A DNA stretch of 64,000 nucleotides from Paludibacteraceae bacterium (GCA_016937795.1 JAFGVV010000016.1:1-64000), one strand, 5' to 3'; shown: positions 52,007 through 61,588, counted from the first letter of the stretch. Numbers and translations are program-made. Notes: a model not told the origin generated them from the letters alone.

Positions 52007-54874
52007 ATGAATTCATTCTTATATCGTATTGCCGAAACATATTACCAACATTATCAGAACGATATTTCAGGTTTTACTTTTGTTTTTCCAAACCGCAGAG
52101 CAGGACTTTTTTTCCGAAAGTATTTGTCGGGAATGATATCAAGGCCTGTCTTCTCTCCTGAAATTCTCACCGTAAACGATTGTTTTTATGCAGCTACAAA
52201 CCTTCAACTTATCGACAGGTTATCGGCGCTATTCAGACTTTACAATATTTATCAGCAACACAGCAAATCGCCCGAAACATTTGATGAATTTGTATTTTGG
52301 GGCGAAATGTTACTTTCCGATTTCGACGATGTGGACAGATATATGATTGATGCTAAGCAACTTTTCAGCAATGTCACAGAACTAAAGGAAATCGATCAAC
52401 TTTTCGATAGCTTAACCGAACAACAATTAAAAGCCATTAATCAATTCTGGAACAACGTCATTCCATCAAAGGAAAATAAGTCGCAACAAAATTTTCTAAC
52501 TACCTGGCGAATTCTTTATCCTGTATATGAACAGTTTCATTCCGAATTATTGCAAGAAGGATTGGCAACAGAAGGAATGATTTTCAGATCGATTGCAGAA
52601 AAACTGAAAAATGCGTATTCGATCAAATTTTTCGAGCATAAGAAATTTGTTTTTATAGGTTTTAACGCTTTGAATCCCTGCGAAAAAATGTTATTTGAAA
52701 GGCTTCAGAAAAATGGGAATTCCGATTTTTACTGGGATTATGAATCGGAACCTTTGCAAGACAAGAATAATCCGGCATCGCGATATTTTGCAGAAAACAC
52801 GCATATTTTTCCATCAAAATATAAAATCAGACAAAGCGAAGAAAAATTCTCGAACATAGACATTGAACTGATTGCTGTACCTTCGGCCATTGGACAAGCA
52901 AAACAAATATACGCTATTCTCGAAAAAATTTACCCCAAAACAGAAAATCCACAATCGTGGATAAAAACCGCAGTGGTTTTGCCTGACGAAAATATGCTGA
53001 TTCCCCTTTTACATTCACTGCCTGAGCATATTCAAAAAATCAATGTCACAATGGGGTTTCCACTTAGTGTGACGCCTGTGGCTGGATTAGTCGATCAGAT
53101 TTTTGAACTCCAGCGACGAAAAAGAGTTTCGGATACTACGACAGGTTTTTATCATCAAAATGTAATCAGCATATTACATCATCAGTATATTGAACTTATT
53201 TGTCCTGAAGAGGTGAATGCTATAAGCAAAAAAATCAATACACAGAACCTGATATATGTTGAAGCCCGTATTATCGAAGGAAATGAATTACTGACTGCAA
53301 TTTTCAGATCAGATGTCTCTGTTGAAAATTTCCCTGAATATTTGCTCAATGTTTTAAAAAAATTATTGTTGAAATGGCAGCATACTGCTGGACCGAAACA
53401 TAATTTTAAGCTCGAATGTGATTTTATTTATCAATACTACGTTACTATAAATCGCTTAAACGACCTTTTAAGTCATCAGAAATTGCAGGTTACAATGTCG
53501 ATAGATACGCTAATGAGGCTCATAAAGCAACTTAGCGCAGGCGTTTCAATACCATTTATCGGCGAACCACTCGATGGACTTCAGGTGATGGGTGTGCTTG
53601 AAACGCGTGGATTAGATTTCGAACACCTGATTATCAGTTCATTTAACGAAGGTGTTTTTCCCAAACGTTCACATAGCAATAGTTTTATTCCGTTTGCATT
53701 GCGTAAGGGATTTGGGCTACCCACTTACGAACAGCTCGATGCCATCACTACTTATAATTTCTACCGACTCATTCACCGCTCGAAAAAAATATTTTTAATT
53801 TACGATTCGCGTACCGACGGCATGCAAACCGGCGAAATGAGCAGATACCTACATCAGCTTGAATATCAATATGGTGTAAAGGTACGAAGAAATGTTCCAG
53901 GGATTAACATTTCGTTTCATGACAACGAAACATTGAGCATTGACAAAACGCCATTAGTAATGCAGAAACTACAGCTTTTTACTTCCGAAGGCGAAGTTTG
54001 CAAAGCCCTTTCGGCAAGTTCCATAAATACATATATCAATTGTCCGTTGCAATTTTATTTAACACGTGTAGAAACCATTGAAGAGCCCGATGAAGTAAGC
54101 GAATTGATTGAAACCAATACATTTGGTACTATCTTTCACACTGTGCTCGAAAATATCTATCGTCCATTCGAAAATCAAATTGTCAACAGAAGCGAATTAG
54201 ATGAGATTATTAAGAACAGGTATAATATAGAAAAAGAAATTAGAAGAGCGTTTGCCAAAGATTTTTTCAAACGAAAACCGGATGACAATATTCGTCTGGA
54301 AGGAAACTTACTCTTGATTTCCAATGTTATAAAAAAATATCTGATCCGGCTACTAAATTATGATAAACTACGAACTCCTTTTAAATATATTGAATCGGAA
54401 AAGAAATGTCAAATTCGTTTTCCATATTCAGGAGGGTTAGTTAATATTAAAGGATTTATCGACAGAATTGATGAAAAGGACGGAAAAATAAATATTATTG
54501 ACTATAAAACAGGAGGCGGAAATCTCGACTTTAAATATTTGTCAGATGCCTTTAATCCGGAAATGGATAAGCGACCAAAATATGTACTGCAAACATTTTT
54601 GTATGGTTTGTTGTACAAGCAATATGCTGATGGTAAGCAAATGATTCCAGGCATTTATTATATCAAAAATCTGTTCAATAATAACTTTAGTATTCATTTA
54701 AACAATAAAACAGAAAAAAAGAATGTTGATAATTTCGAGGTTTACGAAGAAGATTTTAGCCGCTATTTGAAACAGTGTATAGATGAGATATTTAATCCTG
54801 CGATACCATTCCAACAGACACAGAATGTTGAAAACTGCAATTATTGTGAATATAAAGCCATATGTAATCGTTAA
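52007..54874 (+). CDS. AddB-like PD-(D/E)XK nuclease with Fe-S staple
   Basis: 955 residues. The N-terminal part (FTFVFPNRRAGLFFRKYL near 23-40) resembles the inactive helicase region of AddB but lacks a Walker A GKT. A helicase-like motif GVLETRGLDFEHLIISSFNEG (core ETRGLDFEHLII) lies near 525-548. The C-terminal nuclease has IDR...D near 818-821 and the catalytic IDYK (Asp832, Lys834). Cys679, Cys944, Cys947 and Cys953 fit the AddB four-cysteine iron-sulfur staple. Family knowledge: AddAB processes double-strand ends for recombination. No AddA-like helicase gene is adjacent, so the partner must be elsewhere. Confidence 0.87.
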   Translation: MNSFLYRIAETYYQHYQNDISGFTFVFPNRRAGLFFRKYLSGMISRPVFSPEILTVNDCFYAATNLQLIDRLSALFRLYNIYQQHSKSPETFDEFVFWGEMLLSDFDDVDRYMIDAKQLFSNVTELKEIDQLFDSLTEQQLKAINQFWNNVIPSKENKSQQNFLTTWRILYPVYEQFHSELLQEGLATEGMIFRSIAEKLKNAYSIKFFEHKKFVFIGFNALNPCEKMLFERLQKNGNSDFYWDYESEPLQDKNNPASRYFAENTHIFPSKYKIRQSEEKFSNIDIELIAVPSAIGQAKQIYAILEKIYPKTENPQSWIKTAVVLPDENMLIPLLHSLPEHIQKINVTMGFPLSVTPVAGLVDQIFELQRRKRVSDTTTGFYHQNVISILHHQYIELICPEEVNAISKKINTQNLIYVEARIIEGNELLTAIFRSDVSVENFPEYLLNVLKKLLLKWQHTAGPKHNFKLECDFIYQYYVTINRLNDLLSHQKLQVTMSIDTLMRLIKQLSAGVSIPFIGEPLDGLQVMGVLETRGLDFEHLIISSFNEGVFPKRSHSNSFIPFALRKGFGLPTYEQLDAITTYNFYRLIHRSKKIFLIYDSRTDGMQTGEMSRYLHQLEYQYGVKVRRNVPGINISFHDNETLSIDKTPLVMQKLQLFTSEGEVCKALSASSINTYINCPLQFYLTRVETIEEPDEVSELIETNTFGTIFHTVLENIYRPFENQIVNRSELDEIIKNRYNIEKEIRRAFAKDFFKRKPDDNIRLEGNLLLISNVIKKYLIRLLNYDKLRTPFKYIESEKKCQIRFPYSGGLVNIKGFIDRIDEKDGKINIIDYKTGGGNLDFKYLSDAFNPEMDKRPKYVLQTFLYGLLYKQYADGKQMIPGIYYIKNLFNNNFSIHLNNKTEKKNVDNFEVYEEDFSRYLKQCIDEIFNPAIPFQQTQNVENCNYCEYKAICNR

Positions 54875-54888
54875 ATTTGAAAGAAAAG

Positions 54889-55359
54889 ATGATAGAAATT
54901 GAAAGAAAATTTTTAGCGGCTAACGAAAGCTGGCGACATGAAATCAGCAAAACATATCGTATTACACAGGGATATATGTGTGCTGATAAACTACGAACAG
55001 TACGGATTAGGATACGCGACAACGAAGCCTTCATTACGATTAAAGGGAAAAGCAGCGATGGTGGTCTGAGTCGTTACGAATGGGAAAAACAGATATACTA
55101 TGAAGATGGAATCGCCCTTTTATCGCTATGTGATCCGAGAAAAATTGACAAGTACAGACACGAAGTTATTTATGATGGAAAGTTATTCGAGATTGATGAA
55201 TTTGTGGGTGATAATGAAGGTTTAATACTTATTGAAGTTGAACTTATGAATGTAAACGAGCAGTTTAATGCTCCTGAATGGCTTGGAATGGAAGTTACTG
55301 GTGATTTTCGTTTTTACAATTCATTCTTAACAAAAAAACCTTTTCAAAATTGGTCTTGA
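54889..55359 (+). CDS. CYTH-domain protein (triphosphatase-like)
   Basis: 156 residues from the ATG at 54889; the in-frame TTG at 54877 would only add KEK ahead of the family start. The CYTH ExExK motif is Glu3, Glu5 and Lys7 in MIEIERKF. RVRIRDNEAFITIKGK (core AFITIKGK), SRYEWEKQI and FEIDEFVGDNEGLILIEVEL (core EIDEFVGDNEGL) supply the remaining tunnel residues. Family knowledge: bacterial short CYTH proteins are usually inorganic triphosphatases, sometimes adenylate cyclases. It follows the AddB-like gene by 14 bp, so cotranscription is likely. Confidence 0.92.
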   Translation: MIEIERKFLAANESWRHEISKTYRITQGYMCADKLRTVRIRIRDNEAFITIKGKSSDGGLSRYEWEKQIYYEDGIALLSLCDPRKIDKYRHEVIYDGKLFEIDEFVGDNEGLILIEVELMNVNEQFNAPEWLGMEVTGDFRFYNSFLTKKPFQNWS

Positions 55360-55388
55360 AAAATTATTTTTTTCAAAAATAAATCATT

Positions 55389-55396
55389 ATTTTTGT
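55389..55396 (+). promoter_or_regulatory. -7 box (TATTTTTG) in the esterase leader region
   Basis: An exact TAnnTTTG match 30 bp after the CYTH gene. No TTG is at the normal distance. If used, the transcript would carry a leader of about 215 bases before the esterase start at 55620. Confidence 0.4.
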
Positions 55397-55404
55397 AGGA
55401 GTTA

Positions 55405-55440
55405 TGGAAAAATATTCATTTTTATACAGTTTGTATTAAA
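55405..55440 (+). CDS. Possible 11-codon leader peptide
   Basis: A short frame reading MEKYSFLYSLY, starting 9 bp after the TATTTTTG box. Three of its 11 residues are Tyr. It is followed by competing inverted repeats at 55518-55576. A frame this short can arise by chance; it is listed because of its position only. Confidence 0.2.
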
Positions 55441-55517
55441 AAAAAACTAACTAAAGAAGACTAATTCGTCCCAAATAGTTCCATTTCATCCCGAAAAGCA
55501 GTTTTATTTCCCATTTT

Positions 55518-55576
55518 CTTTGAAAATGTGCAGTTTTGAGTTTAATTTGCACCGATTTTCAAAGGGGACTCAAAAC
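55518..55576 (+). promoter_or_regulatory. Two overlapping, mutually exclusive inverted repeats
   Basis: Hairpin A: CTTTGAAAATGTGCA (55518-55532) pairs with TGCAC (55548-55552) and ATTTTCAAAG (55555-55564), all exact apart from a 2-base bulge. Hairpin B: GTTTTGAGT (55533-55541, inside the loop of A) pairs exactly with ACTCAAAAC (55568-55576). A full pseudoknot seems unlikely because only 3 bases would cross a 15-bp stem, so A and B probably compete. No T-run follows. It could act as an RNA switch or as a compound operator. Confidence 0.5.
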
Positions 55577-55619
55577 AACCGAAAGAATTGCAACCCTTAT
55601 ATCTAACGAATTCTCAGTA

Positions 55620-56390
55620 ATGAAGAAAATACTTCTTTTTATATTTACGTTTGTGGTATTTTTTGAGCCCATTATAGCTCAAAACGATTTATATCAAAAA
55701 CGACAATTTAGTGCTAAAAACAAAGTCCTCCCATATCGGATTTTATTTCCTGAAAATTACGATCGTACCAAATCGTATCCCTTATTGGTATTTTTACACG
55801 GCGCAGGCGAACGTGGCAGCGACAACAAAAAGCAGCTTCTACATGGTTCGTGGATGTTTACTGACAAAGAAAATCGTCATAAGTTTCCGGCAATAGTTAT
55901 TTTTCCACAATGTCCTTCAGAATTATATTGGGCTCCCATTGTAGATCGTGCAGATGGATTTACATATCCGGATAAAGCTAAACCTACTGAACCTATGCAG
56001 TTACTTATTCAATTAATCAACGAATTAGAAAAAAATGAAGCCATTGACAGAAAAAGATTGTATGTCACCGGATTATCAATGGGCGGCATGGGAACTTTCG
56101 ATCTTATCACACGTTTCCCACGTAAATTTGCGGCAGCAGTTCCCATTTGTGGCGGAGTAAACGAAAAGCGTTTGAAGAAAATTACAAAAATGCCACTCCG
56201 TATTTATCATGGTGATGCTGACAATGTAGTTTCGCCGGAGCATTCGAAAAATGCATTTATAACCATGAAAGCAAATGGAGCACAAAAAGTGGAATTATTT
56301 ATTTTCCCTGGTGTAGGGCACGATAGTTGGACGCAGGCATATGCACAGGAGGATTTTTTAAGCTGGATATTCTCAAACAAATTAAAATAA
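55620..56390 (+). CDS. Secreted esterase/phospholipase-type alpha/beta-hydrolase
   Basis: 256 residues from the ATG at 55620. A longer in-frame reading from a TTG at 55536 would run through the inverted repeats and bury the signal peptide. The signal peptide (about 1-20) ends PIIA before QND. The oxyanion region is FLHGAGERG near 59-67, the nucleophile Ser153 is in GLSMGG, and YHGDADNVVSPEHS and GVGHDSW hold Asp and His. This resembles PHB-depolymerase/feruloyl-esterase-like hydrolases; the substrate is unknown. Confidence 0.85.
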   Translation: MKKILLFIFTFVVFFEPIIAQNDLYQKRQFSAKNKVLPYRILFPENYDRTKSYPLLVFLHGAGERGSDNKKQLLHGSWMFTDKENRHKFPAIVIFPQCPSELYWAPIVDRADGFTYPDKAKPTEPMQLLIQLINELEKNEAIDRKRLYVTGLSMGGMGTFDLITRFPRKFAAAVPICGGVNEKRLKKITKMPLRIYHGDADNVVSPEHSKNAFITMKANGAQKVELFIFPGVGHDSWTQAYAQEDFLSWIFSNKLK

Positions 56391-56472
56391 ACGAAGCCTC
56401 TGTTTTTCAAACTATTACACAACAATAAGTAGTTAAACAGGGTTTTGATAATGATTTCAATACTATACTAAA

Positions 56473-56703
56473 ATGGCAAAATTTAAAGGAGCAGTAGTTG
56501 TAAATACTGAGCGGTGTAAAGGTTGCGACCTTTGTGTGGTGGCATGTCCGTACGATGTGCTTTCGCTTTCGAAGGATGCAAATTCAAAAGGTTTAAACTT
56601 TTCGTATATGAGTACTCCCGATAACTGTATTGGCTGTATGGCATGCGCCACAGTGTGTCCCGATGCATGTATTACGGTTTACAAGGTTCGTAACGATCAG
56701 TAA
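56473..56703 (+). CDS. Ferredoxin-type subunit of 2-oxoacid:ferredoxin oxidoreductase
   Basis: 76 residues with two [4Fe-4S] motifs: Cys15, Cys18, Cys21 and Cys25 (CKGCDLCVVACP), and Cys52, Cys55, Cys58 and Cys62 (CIGCMACATVCP). It is the delta (VorD/KorD-like) subunit that relays electrons from the TPP site to external ferredoxin. It is the first gene of a four-gene set; the alpha subunit starts 42 bp downstream. Confidence 0.92.
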   Translation: MAKFKGAVVVNTERCKGCDLCVVACPYDVLSLSKDANSKGLNFSYMSTPDNCIGCMACATVCPDACITVYKVRNDQ

Positions 56704-56745
56704 TCCATTTCAAAAAATGTTTAATCAAAAATAAAACAGAAGAAT

Positions 56746-57843
56746 ATGACAGATCAAAATAATGAAGAAGTCCTTTTGATGAAAGGTAACGAAGCCATTG
56801 CACATGCTGCAATACGCTGTGGTTGCGATGGATACTTCGGATATCCCATTACTCCACAATCGGAGATAATGGAAACACTTATGGAGCTGGAACCCTGGAA
56901 TACAACCGGAATGGTGGTGTTGCAGGCCGAAAGTGAAGTAGCATCTATCAATATGGTTTATGGCGCTGCCGGCTGTGGTAAAAAATCAATGACTACCTCG
57001 TCGAGTCCAGGTGTAAGTTTAATGCAGGAGGGAATATCGTACATGGCAGGTTCGGAATTACCATGCTTGATTGTAAATGTAATGCGTGGAGGACCAGGTT
57101 TAGGAACTATTCAGGCTAGTCAGGCCGACTATTTTCAGACGGTAAAAGGCGGTGGTCACGGCGATTATAGAATAATAACCCTTGCACCAGCTTCGGTGCA
57201 GGAAATGGCCGATCACGTTTCATTGGCTTTTGATCTGGCTTTTAAATACCGTACTCCTGCTATGATTCTAGCCGATGGAATTATTGGTCAAATGATGGAA
57301 AAAGTAGTTTTACCTCCTTATCAACCACGTTGGACAGAAGGTGAAATCCGCGAGAAATCGCCCTGGGCTACTTTAGGTAAACGTCCTCAGAATAAACCAA
57401 ATGTAATTACTTCACTTGCCCTTCAGGCCGAAGAGATGGAAGAATTAAACCTTCGTTTACAAGCGCGATATCGTGAAATTGAGAATAATGAAGTTATTTA
57501 CGAAGAATTGAACTGTGAGGATGCTGATTATATATTTGTAGCTTTTGGAACTTCGGCTCGTGTTTGTCAAAAAGCAATGGAGCTTGCCCGCGAGGAAGGT
57601 ATTAAAGCGGGACTTATCCGTCCCATTACTTTATATCCTTTCCCAAAAGATATCTTGAAACATTATGCTTCGAAAGTAAAAGGGATGTTGACTGTAGAAA
57701 TGAATGCCGGGCAAATGGTGGAAGATGTAAAACTATCGACCTGTGGTAAAATTCCTGTAGAATTCTATGGTCGAATGGGTGGTATTGTTCCATCTCCTGA
57801 TGAAGTTCTAAATGCTTTAAAAACCAAATTAATAGAAATTTAA
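56746..57843 (+). CDS. 2-oxoacid:ferredoxin oxidoreductase alpha subunit (VorB/KorA-like)
   Basis: 365 residues. The opening LLMKGNEAIAHAAIRCGCDGYFGYPITPQSEI (core GYFGYPITPQSEI) is the pyrimidine-binding side of this family. AESEVASINMVYGAAGCGKKSMT (core ESEVASINMVYGA) and MRGGPGLGTIQASQADYFQ (core RGGPGLGTIQ) are also typical. The C-terminal transketolase-like domain has FGTSARVCQKA. In Bacteroidota such proteins are often named VorB (3-methyl-2-oxobutanoate), but 2-oxoglutarate is an alternative. The complex oxidises a 2-oxoacid to acyl-CoA and CO2, or runs in reverse, with ferredoxin. Confidence 0.9.
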   Translation: MTDQNNEEVLLMKGNEAIAHAAIRCGCDGYFGYPITPQSEIMETLMELEPWNTTGMVVLQAESEVASINMVYGAAGCGKKSMTTSSSPGVSLMQEGISYMAGSELPCLIVNVMRGGPGLGTIQASQADYFQTVKGGGHGDYRIITLAPASVQEMADHVSLAFDLAFKYRTPAMILADGIIGQMMEKVVLPPYQPRWTEGEIREKSPWATLGKRPQNKPNVITSLALQAEEMEELNLRLQARYREIENNEVIYEELNCEDADYIFVAFGTSARVCQKAMELAREEGIKAGLIRPITLYPFPKDILKHYASKVKGMLTVEMNAGQMVEDVKLSTCGKIPVEFYGRMGGIVPSPDEVLNALKTKLIEI

Positions 57844-57873
57844 CCGGTAAATCCGAATAATAGCTTTAAGAAA

Positions 57874-58635
57874 ATGAATATAGCAGATATTATCAATCCC
57901 GCCAATTTGGTTTACGAAAAAACCAAGGTAATGAACGATGTACCCATGCATTATTGTCCGGGCTGTAGTCATGGCGTTGTACATAAAATTGTGGGTGAAA
58001 TTATTGAAGAAATGGGCATTCAGGACAAAACAATTGGAGTCGCACCTGTTGGATGTGCTGTTTTTGCTTACAAATATCTTGACATCGACTGGCAGCAAGC
58101 AGCTCACGGGCGTGCTCCAGCCGTAGCCACAGGCATTAAGCGACTTTTGCCCGATCGATACGTATTTACATATCAGGGCGATGGCGACCTTGCGGCTATT
58201 GGAACGGCCGAAACAATTCATGCCTGTAATCGTGGTGAGAACATAGCCATTATTTTTATCAACAATGGTATTTATGGCATGACAGGTGGTCAAATGGCAC
58301 CAACTACACTCAAAGGAATGAAATCGTCCACTTCGCCAAACGGCCGTGAAGTTTCACTGGCAGGTCATCCACTGAACATTTCGGAGCTTTTGGCCAAACT
58401 CGAAGGAACTTGCTATGTAACTCGCCAGGCTGTACATACTGTTGCTGCCGTAAAAAAATGCAAACGTGCTATTCAGAAGGCATTAGAAAACTCGATGGAA
58501 AACAAAGGGACTTCGATTGTAGAAGTGGTATCGACCTGTAGTTCAGGTTGGAAAATGACACCTGCCGATTCGAACAACTGGATGGTGGATAATATGTTTC
58601 CCGAATATCCAATGGGCGATTTAAAAAATATTTAA
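57874..58635 (+). CDS. 2-oxoacid:ferredoxin oxidoreductase beta (TPP) subunit
   Basis: 253 residues. HYCPGCSHG near 26-34 opens the TPP-binding region. The diphosphate motif runs from GDGD (102-105) to NNGIYGMTGGQ (130-140), the GDGx(24-27)N pattern. GVAPVGCAVF near 55-64 is the conserved pocket. It binds thiamine diphosphate and Mg and forms the active site with the alpha subunit. It lies 30 bp after alpha. Confidence 0.93.
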   Translation: MNIADIINPANLVYEKTKVMNDVPMHYCPGCSHGVVHKIVGEIIEEMGIQDKTIGVAPVGCAVFAYKYLDIDWQQAAHGRAPAVATGIKRLLPDRYVFTYQGDGDLAAIGTAETIHACNRGENIAIIFINNGIYGMTGGQMAPTTLKGMKSSTSPNGREVSLAGHPLNISELLAKLEGTCYVTRQAVHTVAAVKKCKRAIQKALENSMENKGTSIVEVVSTCSSGWKMTPADSNNWMVDNMFPEYPMGDLKNI

Positions 58636-58678
58636 TCATTGATATCGTTTCGTTAGAGACATAAAAGATAAATCAATT

Positions 58679-59230
58679 ATGACAGAAGAAATTATCATAT
58701 CCGGATTTGGAGGACAGGGCGTACTTTCAATGGGAAAAATTCTTGCTTATTCAGGCCTTATGCAAGGTCAGGAAGTAAGTTGGATGCCTTCATATGGCCC
58801 GGAACAAAGAGGTGGAACAGCCAATGTGACTGTGATTTTGAGTGATTCACGCATTAGTTCACCCGTGTTGCATACTTACGATACTGCTATTGTGCTTAAT
58901 CAACCCTCGCTCGAGAGGTTTGAAAGCCGTATAAAGCCTGGTGGTACACTTATTTACGATGGAAATGGTTTTCACAAGTTCCCCACACGCACCGACATTA
59001 ATGTATACAGGATTGATGCTACAGAATATGCTTATGCAAATAATTCAGCTAAAACCATGAACATGATCATTCTAGGTGGTTTATTGAAAATACGACCAAT
59101 CGTGACTGTTGAAAACGTGCTGAGAGGTCTTAAAAAGTCGCTACCAGAACGTCATCATCATTTACTTGGAATGAATGAAAGTGCTATTCAGATTGGAATG
59201 GAGTTAATTAAACAACAAAATGCAGTTTGA
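58679..59230 (+). CDS. 2-oxoacid:ferredoxin oxidoreductase gamma subunit
   Basis: 183 residues. ISGFGGQGVLSMGKIL near 7-22 is the gamma-subunit signature. WMPSYGPEQRGGTANVTVILSD (core YGPEQRGGTANV) follows, and the C-terminal part carries NMIILGGLL. It completes a delta-alpha-beta-gamma gene order. Its last codon is followed by a bidirectional terminator shared with ilvC. Confidence 0.93.
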   Translation: MTEEIIISGFGGQGVLSMGKILAYSGLMQGQEVSWMPSYGPEQRGGTANVTVILSDSRISSPVLHTYDTAIVLNQPSLERFESRIKPGGTLIYDGNGFHKFPTRTDINVYRIDATEYAYANNSAKTMNMIILGGLLKIRPIVTVENVLRGLKKSLPERHHHLLGMNESAIQIGMELIKQQNAV

Positions 59231-59246
59231 TAGATTCTGAACAAAA

Positions 59247-59279
59247 AAAAAAATGCCGGATTCAACCGGCATTTTTTAT
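59247..59279. terminator. Bidirectional terminator between the gamma subunit and ilvC
   Basis: AAATGCCGG (59251-59259) pairs with CCGGCATTT (59266-59274), extended by flanking A and T runs on both sides; the loop is 6 bases. It serves both converging operons. Confidence 0.92.
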
Positions 59280-59297
59280 TTTCTGTAATTTCTTTCG

Positions 59298-60773
59298 TCA
59301 CACAATCTTCTTCATCGCTGTCATAGCGGCACGTAGTTGAGCACCAACTACCTCGATTGAATGTGTGCGCAAAGCTGCATTTACTTTTACCAGTTCAAAG
59401 TTATCCACATGTCCATCTTTGCCTTCGTTGAAGTTTTTGCCAATTACATTTGGCTCAATTTTCTTCATAAAGTCACCTAAAAGCGGTTTGCAGGCATGGT
59501 CGAACAAATAGCAACCATATTCAGCAGTATCGGAAATCACGCGGTTCATCTCGTATAGTTTTTTGCGGGCAATTGTATTTGCAATCAGCGGAGTTTCGTG
59601 AAGCGACTCATAATAAGCCGATTCGGGCTTGATTCCGGCACTCACCATAGTTTCGTAAGCCAGTTCCACACCCGATTTTACAAAAGCAACGAGAAGAGTG
59701 GCATTGTCAAAATATTCCTGTTCGCCGATTTCAACATTGGCAGCAGGTGTTTTTTCAAAAGCAGTTTCAGCAGTAGCCGCACGCCATGTCAACAGATTTT
59801 TGTCGCCATTAGCCCAGTCTTCCATCATTATTTTCGAGAATTCACCTGAAAGAATATCGTCCATATGCTTGATAAACAGCGGTCGCATAATTTCTTTCAG
59901 TTCTTCCGAAAGTTTGTAGGCTTCAACTTTAGCCGGATTCGACAAACGATCCATCATATGAGTGATACCACCGATTTTGAGTGCTTCGGTAATAACTTCC
60001 CACCCATACTGAATCAGTTTCGATGCATAACCTGCTTCAATTCCTTTTTCTATCATTTTGTTGAACGAAAGAATTGAGCCTGTTTGCAATAAACCGCAAA
60101 GTATGGTTTGTTCACCCATAAGGTCAGATTTCACCTCGGCCACGAACGACGAAAGCAATACACCAGCTTTGTGGCCGCCTGTTCCCACACAATATGCTTT
60201 TGCAATTTCAAGACCGTCGCCGTTAGGGTCGTTGTCGCGATGCACAGCTATCAGCGTTGGAACGCCAAAGCCACGCAGATATTCGGCACGCACTTCGGAA
60301 GCGGGCGATTTGGGTGCAATCATTACCACAGTAATGTCTTTGCGGATTTGCATGCCTTCTTCCACAATATTAAAACCGTGCGAATACGAAAGACAAGCGC
60401 CTTGTTTCATCAAAGGCACTACCTTGTTTACAACGCCAGTGTGTTGTTTGTCGGGAGCCAGGTTCGAAACCAGGTCGGCAGTTGGAATAAGTTCTTCGAA
60501 AGCACCAACTTTAAAGCCGTTTTCAGTGGCTTTTTTCCATGATTCGCGTTTCTGATCGATGGCTTCCTGACGAAGCGCATACGATACGTCCAAACCGCTG
60601 TCACGCATATTCTGACCCTGTGCAAGTCCCTGAGCACCACAACCAATGATCACAATTTTCTTTCCAATCAGTTTTTTTACACCATCAGCAAATTCGCTGC
60701 TTTGCATAAAATCACATTTTCCTAATTCCTGCACTCTTAAACGATGCGGAAGTGAGCTGAAATAATTTGCCAT
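59298..60773 (-). CDS. ilvC: Ketol-acid reductoisomerase, class II
   Basis: 491 residues, the long class II type as in E. coli, with two C-terminal knotted domains. The NADPH site [20 protein letters not shown] (core [13 protein letters not shown]) lies near 42-62. [20 protein letters not shown] and the metal ligands in [11 protein letters not shown] and the later DLM/E region follow. It converts acetolactate to dihydroxyisovalerate for valine, leucine and isoleucine. It is downstream of the thioesterase (95 bp). Confidence 0.96.
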   Translation of the reverse strand: MANYFSSLPHRLRVQELGKCDFMQSSEFADGVKKLIGKKIVIIGCGAQGLAQGQNMRDSGLDVSYALRQEAIDQKRESWKKATENGFKVGAFEELIPTADLVSNLAPDKQHTGVVNKVVPLMKQGACLSYSHGFNIVEEGMQIRKDITVVMIAPKSPASEVRAEYLRGFGVPTLIAVHRDNDPNGDGLEIAKAYCVGTGGHKAGVLLSSFVAEVKSDLMGEQTILCGLLQTGSILSFNKMIEKGIEAGYASKLIQYGWEVITEALKIGGITHMMDRLSNPAKVEAYKLSEELKEIMRPLFIKHMDDILSGEFSKIMMEDWANGDKNLLTWRAATAETAFEKTPAANVEIGEQEYFDNATLLVAFVKSGVELAYETMVSAGIKPESAYYESLHETPLIANTIARKKLYEMNRVISDTAEYGCYLFDHACKPLLGDFMKKIEPNVIGKNFNEGKDGHVDNFELVKVNAALRTHSIEVVGAQLRAAMTAMKKIV

Positions 60774-60868
60774 TTTACTAATAACCCCAACCTTTGCAGG
60801 TATTTAGAGGTAGTTTTTAAATTGTTTATATTATCTGTTTTTCTAAATTACTTTTTTAAATACTTGTA

Positions 60869-61588
60869 TTATCCGAACAATACACGCGCTTTACAAGCAG
60901 TGCTTCCATTTTTTTTGAGTTCGAAACGAAAATCATCAGTTTCGGTTTCCTGTATATGAATGCTTACTTTGTCGCCAAACAAAATCTCGTTTATATAATT
61001 AATTTCGAAACGTTTGATTTGATTGCTTTTGTACATATCGAGTGAAAAACAATCGGTTATCCATTCCACATAACGAATACTGTTTGTGTGTCCGTTAATG
61101 TCAATATGACTGTATTTTACATTAAACTCGCCAACTGGCTCTGTTTCGAGTGATTGCAGCCTGACAGGTTTTTCCATTTCGTTGCTTTCGCCATTTGCAA
61201 AAGCATGAATGCCTTCGAGCGCAATCAGATCCTGTGCACGACGGGTCATCACATTAATCATGGCCCAGTTCGATACAGCTTTTGCAATCAATTTTCCGGC
61301 AGCATCTGTAATTCGGAAATTACGCGTTGTGGAAGCTCTTCCTACTTCTTCTACCCATGTTTCAACTGCTATCTTCTCATATTGTTCGGGAAATCTTTCG
61401 ATTTCTACAGCCATTCGTAGTAAAACCCAGGAGCAATCGTCGTTATTCAGGTCGCGAATTCCAAATCCGTTTTCATCGGCATTCATACCTGCTGTGGTCA
61501 ACAACATATCGGTGAGTGCTGCCGGTGTTATTCTATACTGAAAATCAACATCCTGTGGTCGTACACTGAAAGAATAAGTTTTTTTCAT
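60869..61588 (-). CDS. Acyl-ACP thioesterase (FatA-like, double hot-dog)
   Basis: 239 residues. The N-terminal hot-dog has SFSVRPQDVDFQYRITPAAL (core RPQDVDFQYRITP) and a VLLRMAVEIERFP strand. The second half carries NVKYSHIDINGHTNSIRYVEW (core HIDINGHTNSIRYVEW) with the catalytic Asn/His region. It resembles plant-type acyl-ACP thioesterases found across Bacteroidales, where the gene sits between ilvN and ilvC. It releases free fatty acids from ACP. The link to branched-chain fatty-acid supply is inference. Confidence 0.88.
   Translation of the reverse strand: MKKTYSFSVRPQDVDFQYRITPAALTDMLLTTAGMNADENGFGIRDLNNDDCSWVLLRMAVEIERFPEQYEKIAVETWVEEVGRASTTRNFRITDAAGKLIAKAVSNWAMINVMTRRAQDLIALEGIHAFANGESNEMEKPVRLQSLETEPVGEFNVKYSHIDINGHTNSIRYVEWITDCFSLDMYKSNQIKRFEINYINEILFGDKVSIHIQETETDDFRFELKKNGSTACKARVLFG

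Noticed and set aside
55518..55576. Classical H-type pseudoknot for the whole esterase leader element
   Set aside because: Only 3 bases connect across a 15-bp stem, which is too short; competing hairpins are the more plausible reading.
55536..55619. Longer reading of the esterase from a TTG
   Set aside because: It would translate through the inverted repeats and place the signal peptide internally; the ATG at 55620 gives a normal exported protein.
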